Origin: Gnetum montanum
Taxonomy: Eukaryota > Streptophyta > Gnetopsida > Gnetales > Gnetaceae
Direction: 5' to 3'
DNA: 64,000 nucleotides
Assembly: GCA_015680685.1 (NCBI GenBank)
Contig: MNCI01004872.1
Coordinates: 2,045,523 to 2,109,522 of the forward strand
Positions 59,280 through 64,000 of this stretch are shown piece after piece. The notes beneath the pieces were generated by a model, which saw nothing but the letters and a program-made list of their open reading frames with translations, made no database searches and had not been told where the DNA came from. The position numbers and the translations under genes are program-made. Every line of letters starts with the position of its first letter. Position 1 is the stretch's first letter.

Positions 59280-61000
59280 ATGAAAAATAACATAATGGTA
59301 AATAGCACACTGAACAAAACTAAGATGTCTTCTTCTTCACGCAAAAGCACTTCACCGCCTAGGGATAACACAAGAGACAGTCGACGACACAACATACATA
59401 ACCAAGAACCGCCAGTTCCTCAACAATTCAGTGTAGTATATAGTCATCATGATGAGTATATACCCAACTTTACCTTTGTCTTCCATCAAGATGAACAACA
59501 GCGTTGGAGAGACTTGGAGGGTAACATAGTGTTGCCTCTAGATAGAGCTACCCCCAACATGCTCCTTCGTGCCCTTGCACGAATAGGCATGTCACAATTA
59601 TACACTGAGTACGTTGCATGCAATTACAACGTAAGAGACTACCATCCCACAGAAGTGCAACGTCAATGGGACTTGCAGCAGGAGAGTTACCATACATCAT
59701 TGAAGGGCAAAGGACCCCATAATGATTCACCTGTCATAAGCGAAATTAAGGGTGGTGAACCTATTTTCATAAGTTCTCCACAAAATGATGTTCTCCCTCC
59801 TAACGATGGTGAGGAGGTGTGTATCAGAACCTACACTCCATGATTCACAACCCTAGTTCTGATCCCCATGAACACCAAGTGTTCAATGAGGGAACACAAA
59901 CACAAGATAAAGGCAGGAAGTTTGATCGTCATCATGATTGGGGCCAAGATCACTGAAGAGAAGGTAGGAAGCATCGTCATGGTGATGGTTCTCCTTCTTC
60001 TTCACCTTCATCATCACATTCACCCTCTCCTTCAACATTAGGACACATTCATAAGGAGCACAACTATGAGGATAAGGGTAAGCAAAATGAGAAACCTCGA
60101 CGAGAGAGTTGAGAGTGAGGACGAGGGCATTCTAGGGAATCATGACATGGAAGAAGGAAAAGTAGGGAACTACATAGACATCACAGATTCCATGAGAGAA
60201 ATGACCATGAAGAACCCCTACTTGCAACCCAAAGCATGTTAGACATTATGGAGGCTGTTACAATAGCTACAAGGCACCAAAAAGATAGCTGGATCAAGAG
60301 ACTAGACATGAATAATATTCCACAATTTGAGGGGGGATACAACGCTGATCTGCAAAATCACTTACAGGCATTCCACGATGCCTGCACCTTGCAGAACATT
60401 GAAAATGAGTGGAAAAAGTTAAAGTTGTTTCCAAGGATACTCATAAAAGAAGCAAAAAGCTGGTACTAGTCCTTAGAGCCGGAATCCATTAAAAGGTGGA
60501 GTACAATGCTAGAACTGTTTAACGATAAATATCAAATGTACTCCCGAGTGTCCAACTTGCGAAAGCGTACCCAAGGATGGAAGCAAGGTAATCATGAACC
60601 CTTGGATGCTACCATGGGCTGATATTATGCATTTTTACATCGTTGCCCAAGCCATGGTTATTCACAATAGGATCAACTACGCCATCTTGTAGATGGGCTT
60701 AGGCACAAAACTAGGAGAACCCATGGAACATATGCCCAAGGAAGATTATCAGAGCTTAGGTCCCATGATGTTCATAGATTGTTGGAGCAAGTAGCTAAAG
60801 AAGAAGGAGAGCTATGCAAGAGAGAAAGGGCAAAGGAATACAACCGCAATCCTTCCCTCCGAAAGAGGGGAGTGAGATTCTGTGAGGAGGAGGATGAGTC
60901 ACCACTCGAAGAGTTGGTGAGTAGGAAAACCTTGTCGCTTCAGAAATTAATAATAGAACTGTCGGCCAAGGTAGATCAAATGTAGGACTCCTTAGATAGT
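59280..61000 (+). pseudogene. gag of element C
   Basis: The first 187 codons (59280-59843) are open. The likely start is the ATG at 59325 (MSSSSRKSTSPPRD), which aligns with A and E. Blocks are VPQQFSVVYSHHDEYIPNFT, FHQDEQQRWRDLEGNIVLPL, and MLLRALARIGMSQLYTEYV. After a frame break, the capsid core is open at 60236-60469 (RLDMNNIPQFEGGYN, KLFPRILIKEAKSWY). It continues RWSTMLELFNDKYQMYS and, at 60779-60985, an acidic segment with FCEEEDESPLEELVSRK. Gag would build the particle. Stops near 59843, 60110 and 60468 break it. Confidence 0.85.
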
Positions 61001-61850
61001 AGATTTGAAACTATTTTAAAAATCGTAGAGGAGTCTAAGGAGTGAAGTAGTGACTATGATAAAAAGAAGAAGAGGGATTCGGACCATGCACATAACAAAG
61101 GTAAGGGTAAAATCAATATCACTGAAGAGGTTGCAGATTCTTATACGAACAATGACGGTGGATGTGAAATATTCTAGTATGACCATCCTAAGGGATGTTT
61201 CCCAATAGTCTCACATCTACAAGAGTTTGGGATGTATGCACTCAATCCAAGACTTAACAAATGGCAAGCACCCCGAAGGTTACCTTATCCCCAAGGTAAC
61301 CCAAGGTAGTTCCACCAACTGTTAATGTATTATCCAAGTGGAACTCCACCACAACCTATTGAACAACACCAGCAATGGAAATACCCACAGTCATGGGGGA
61401 TGCCACCACCGAGACAACAATACCCTTACCGACAACCGGATCCATATGGCTACTACGTGCAATAGCCAATCTCTCCAAGTAACTCTGTTGGTCACATAAC
61501 CCCACAACATCACTACCAAGCTCGGGAGTACTATAAGACTCCTTCTCCTAGGAGAGACACACCACATGCATACCATCCTCCAAATCCATCCACCACTCTC
61601 ACGCTGATAGCTCCACTACCACCCGCTCCAACGATGTAAGGGGAACTCCCCACTCAACCACAGAAATGCAATGCTATGAGAGCTATGAACCTTCAACCTG
61701 CTGCTAATTCTGAAAATCATACAAAGAGAAGACCTTTCTTTAGAACCAACAGTCCAAACAAGCTCTAACAACCACAAGCAGTTGAGCCCCCGAACATTCC
61801 CCCATCAAATAAGGCTTCAGAGCTCCCTTCAAACCAACAACAAAGCTCAA
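61001..61850 (+). pseudogene. zinc knuckle and proline/glutamine-rich linker of element C
   Basis: A knuckle-like motif at 61163-61198 reads C-E-I-F, stop, YDHPKGC, where E has CEIC; the second Cys is Phe. It is followed by SHLQEFGMYALNP, RLPYPQGNP and a long stretch rich in P, Q and Y (YPSGTPPQPIEQHQQW, MPPPRQQYPYRQPDPYGYY). Spacing is shorter than a classical CX2CX4HX4C knuckle (CX2CX3HX3C). The 61391-61576 minus ORF is a shadow. Confidence 0.65.
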
Positions 61851-62440
61851 CACATACGGTTATGTTAACACATAATGTCACTGATTGGATCAAGGAAGGC
61901 CACCTTCCCAGGAAACTCTCTGATCCTGGAAGTCCCTTAATCTACCTCCAAGTCACTAGGAATGAACCACATAAAGCTCTTCTGGACTCAGGTTCTAGAT
62001 TCAACTTGATATCGCAAGAAATGTATAAAGCCTAGAACATGCCTCCACTAAAGAAGAGCAATATTCACTTAGAGCTAGCTGACCAATCCATCACTGTTCC
62101 CTTGGGACTGGTGGAGGACATTGTTACCATTGTGTGTGGTTGGTCATACCCAGCTGATTTTCTAGTGATCCAAGTAAACAATGACAAAGGGGACTTTCCA
62201 ATAATAATGAGAAGGGCATGGCTCAGCACCATAAATGCATGCCTAGAAATCCATGATCTTTTCCTAGAAATATCTAAGGAAAACACTTATGAGAAGATCA
62301 AGAAGAAGAAGGTTCCATGCATCACATATAGTGATATAGAGGGTTATGGTGTACAGGAATGTTTAGCATTGCCTACATGCAACCGGTGTGCCCAAGAAGT
62401 TAGCATACAAAGGTGCCTGTATGTAGCAACCACACAATGA
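61850..62440 (+). pseudogene. aspartic protease of element C
   Basis: ALLDSGSRFNLISQEMY has an intact D-S-G (Asp codon at 61985-61987). After one stop near 62035 the frame is open at 62039-62440: KKSNIHLELADQSITVPLGL, VEDIVTIVCGWSYPADFL, GDFPIIMRRAWLSTINACL. This is the only protease in the window that keeps the catalytic triplet. Its C-terminal extension (LPTCNRCAQEV) is not recognised. It would process gag. Confidence 0.85.
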
Positions 62441-62455
62441 GAGAACACCTAGTGG

Positions 62456-62692
62456 TTGATAGCTAATCAAGAGAGCAACTCACCAACATGCATGGAACTA
62501 ACTAGGGGACCAACCTGTGCCCACATAGAAAGCATAAATACACTGGAGCATGAGCGTTACCAACTTCCAACCCTTAACCTAATAACATTAATTGGGAGAA
62601 GTTGGACACTTCTAAAAAATTTAAACAAGTGCTCATTATTTTGGATCTATCCCTTTCAACATAGTCATGGGGGAGATGGCCACCTATGCTAA
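62456..62692 (+). pseudogene. Spacer and pol-end remnant of element C
   Basis: An open stretch of 78 codons right after protease. The first part (CMELTRGPTCAHIES) has no RT similarity. The end PFQHSHGGDGHLC matches the pol end of element A (PFQLSRGGDGHPY at 10758-10800). The deletion therefore joins the end of protease to the last codons of pol. Confidence 0.7.
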
Positions 62693-64000
62693 TCATTTGA
62701 GGCCCTTAGTTTCTTTTTAAGTTTTTGTTTTACACATTTTTGTTTTACAAATTTCTTTAATTTTTCTTATTTTTTGTTTTACAACATCATTTATACTCTT
62801 TCATTTCTTTGTGTGTTTTTTTATTTTGTTTGATTCGTCACCTAATAAGTGCTCCAAATGGTGGTATGAACTATATTCCATTGATTGCTAATGTTTGGTT
62901 TTTACTTTTAAGATATGATGTTGATACTAAGGTATGGTTCATTTGATATAGCAGGCAATGAGTCCACATCATCCATGCATCCATAAATTTCTATGGTCTC
63001 TCTTGACTTGGAACTATACAGTCCATTTCTCAATAATAAGAACTATCAACGAATCAGTGACTAGGCATTTCTCAAACTAAGGAAGGACTCAAGAATTAAA
63101 AAAGGTGTGACTTCAAGGGGATTTGATGCATTTTTGCTAGCCATTCTCTTGGGTTCTTGGATGTTTTCTTCTTGAGTTTTCTTACCATTCCGATGTTGCC
63201 ACATTATCGGGAAGCTGAGCAAATAAAAATAATAAGTCTTTGCATGCTGTGGTTCTCACGCAAAAACACACAAAAAAATAGAACAGTGAGAATTCAAAGC
63301 ACATCCCTTAGACAAAACAATCATTTGGGATACAAGCACTGGTTATGGAACTAAATTAAACATGTTTCCTCTAACTAAGGCCCTTTTCACTTCCTACTTT
63401 CTCCTCTTTCATTTCATCGGAATCGTGGTGACTCTTTGACAAAGGCATTCTTGTTACTTCAAGTGGATGGATGGGCCAAATGTATTAATGCGAATTCACT
63501 GGATGTGGTTTGTTTGAGGCTAGATTTGGAATGGGATCTACTAAGTCACATTAACCATTAATACACAAGGGGCTGTACATCACCTTGTTCTTGAGACTCC
63601 ATTCCATTCTCTTCTTTCCATCCTTCTTTCTCCATTTATCACCTCATTGCTAGTTGTATCAGTAGTCCATATGTTGGTGGATGCATTGTTTTCTTTTTCG
63701 TAAATTCTTGTGGTTAAGACTTTAGCTCTTATTTCCAAATGACATTTCTAGAGCCTACGGACTCTTTGAATGTGGGATTGTCAAGGCATTAAGGGCATGA
63801 GCCTACTTTGGGAGGACCTACTGGCATTCCTATTTGGTGCATCCGTTAATTTCTTTCCCTTAAAAATTTTTGCAATCACCATTTATTTTGTTCATATCCA
63901 TCTTTGATATCCATTTTATTGGTATGGCTATTGTTTCTTTTTCTTCATATTTCTTATTCCTTTTCTTTTTCTCCATTCTCTCACTACCGGAGGTTCACTC
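62693..64000 (+). other. Noncoding 3' section of element C
   Basis: A+T-rich, with a T-rich run at 62700-62830 and no convincing gene; 63157-63354 is open but motif-free. It corresponds to the 2-kb 3' section of A. The window ends before any polypurine tract or 3' LTR. Confidence 0.6.

Larger units (their letters stand above)
58375..64000 (+). mobile_element. Athila-type element C, pol-deleted; runs off the window
   Basis: Plus-strand element with 5' LTR (58375-59179), tRNA-Asp primer site, gag, protease, a short spacer and the GGDGH pol-end motif at 62650-62690, then the noncoding 3' section to the window end. RT, RNase H and integrase, about 3 kb in element A, are absent. Its reading frames are better preserved than those of A and E. 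The 3' LTR is expected within about 1 kb beyond the window. Confidence 0.85.

Overview
The window looks like gene-poor nuclear DNA from a plant with a large genome, plausibly a gymnosperm; that lineage guess is inference. It is visibly A+T-rich, and no host gene, rRNA, true tRNA gene or CRISPR array could be supported. Almost everything recognisable is decayed retrotransposon. Reading frames survive only as fragments broken by stops, many at expected CAG/CAA/TGG codons, as expected from cytosine-methylation decay.

Layout. (1) 1-2390: gag/protease-like relic of a Tat/Ogre-type Ty3/gypsy element. (2) About 2400-19300: a plus-strand Athila-type Ty3/gypsy element (G) with a tRNA-Asp primer site, gag, protease, RT, RNase H and integrase. 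It is split inside the integrase zinc-finger codons by (3) a minus-strand Athila-type element (A, 7902-17917) with both LTRs and a TGTGA/TGTGC target duplication. (4) 21480-22640: an unidentified protein relic. (5) 23030-25920: a 5'-truncated L1-type LINE, followed by a diverged ~660-bp tandem duplication and a SINE-like tRNA-related stretch. (6) 27000-31350: little recognisable except a short direct repeat and a strong hairpin. (7) 31356-36794: a minus-strand gypsy chromovirus-like element (F) whose integrase core is deleted. (8) 36800-39260: unassigned.

(9) 39261-56615 is a nested stack. A minus-strand Ty1/copia element (B) is split in its RT by a plus-strand copia element with the same type of LTR (D, 40871-51806, TTTAG on both sides). 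D has gag but no recognisable pol. D's 5' LTR is broken by a truncated Athila element (E, 41994 to about 46100). D's gag is interrupted by a minus-strand solo LTR (46697-47848) that itself contains a plus-strand solo LTR of the same family (46830-47402). (10) 56616-58374: unassigned, ending in a perfect 34-bp tandem duplication. (11) 58375-64000: the 5' part of another Athila element (C). It carries gag and protease, then jumps directly to the pol-end motif with no RT, RNase H or integrase; its 3' LTR would lie beyond the window.

The most interesting recurring pattern is in the U3 halves of the LTRs. Several families carry an array of a short palindromic or near-palindromic motif upstream of the TATA box: GATATC in Athila A and C, CTCTAATTATTAGAG in Athila E, and AGATGTCT/AGACATCT in copia B and D. 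The last motif also recurs in the unrelated gypsy element F. All names rest on motif recognition by eye, without database searching.
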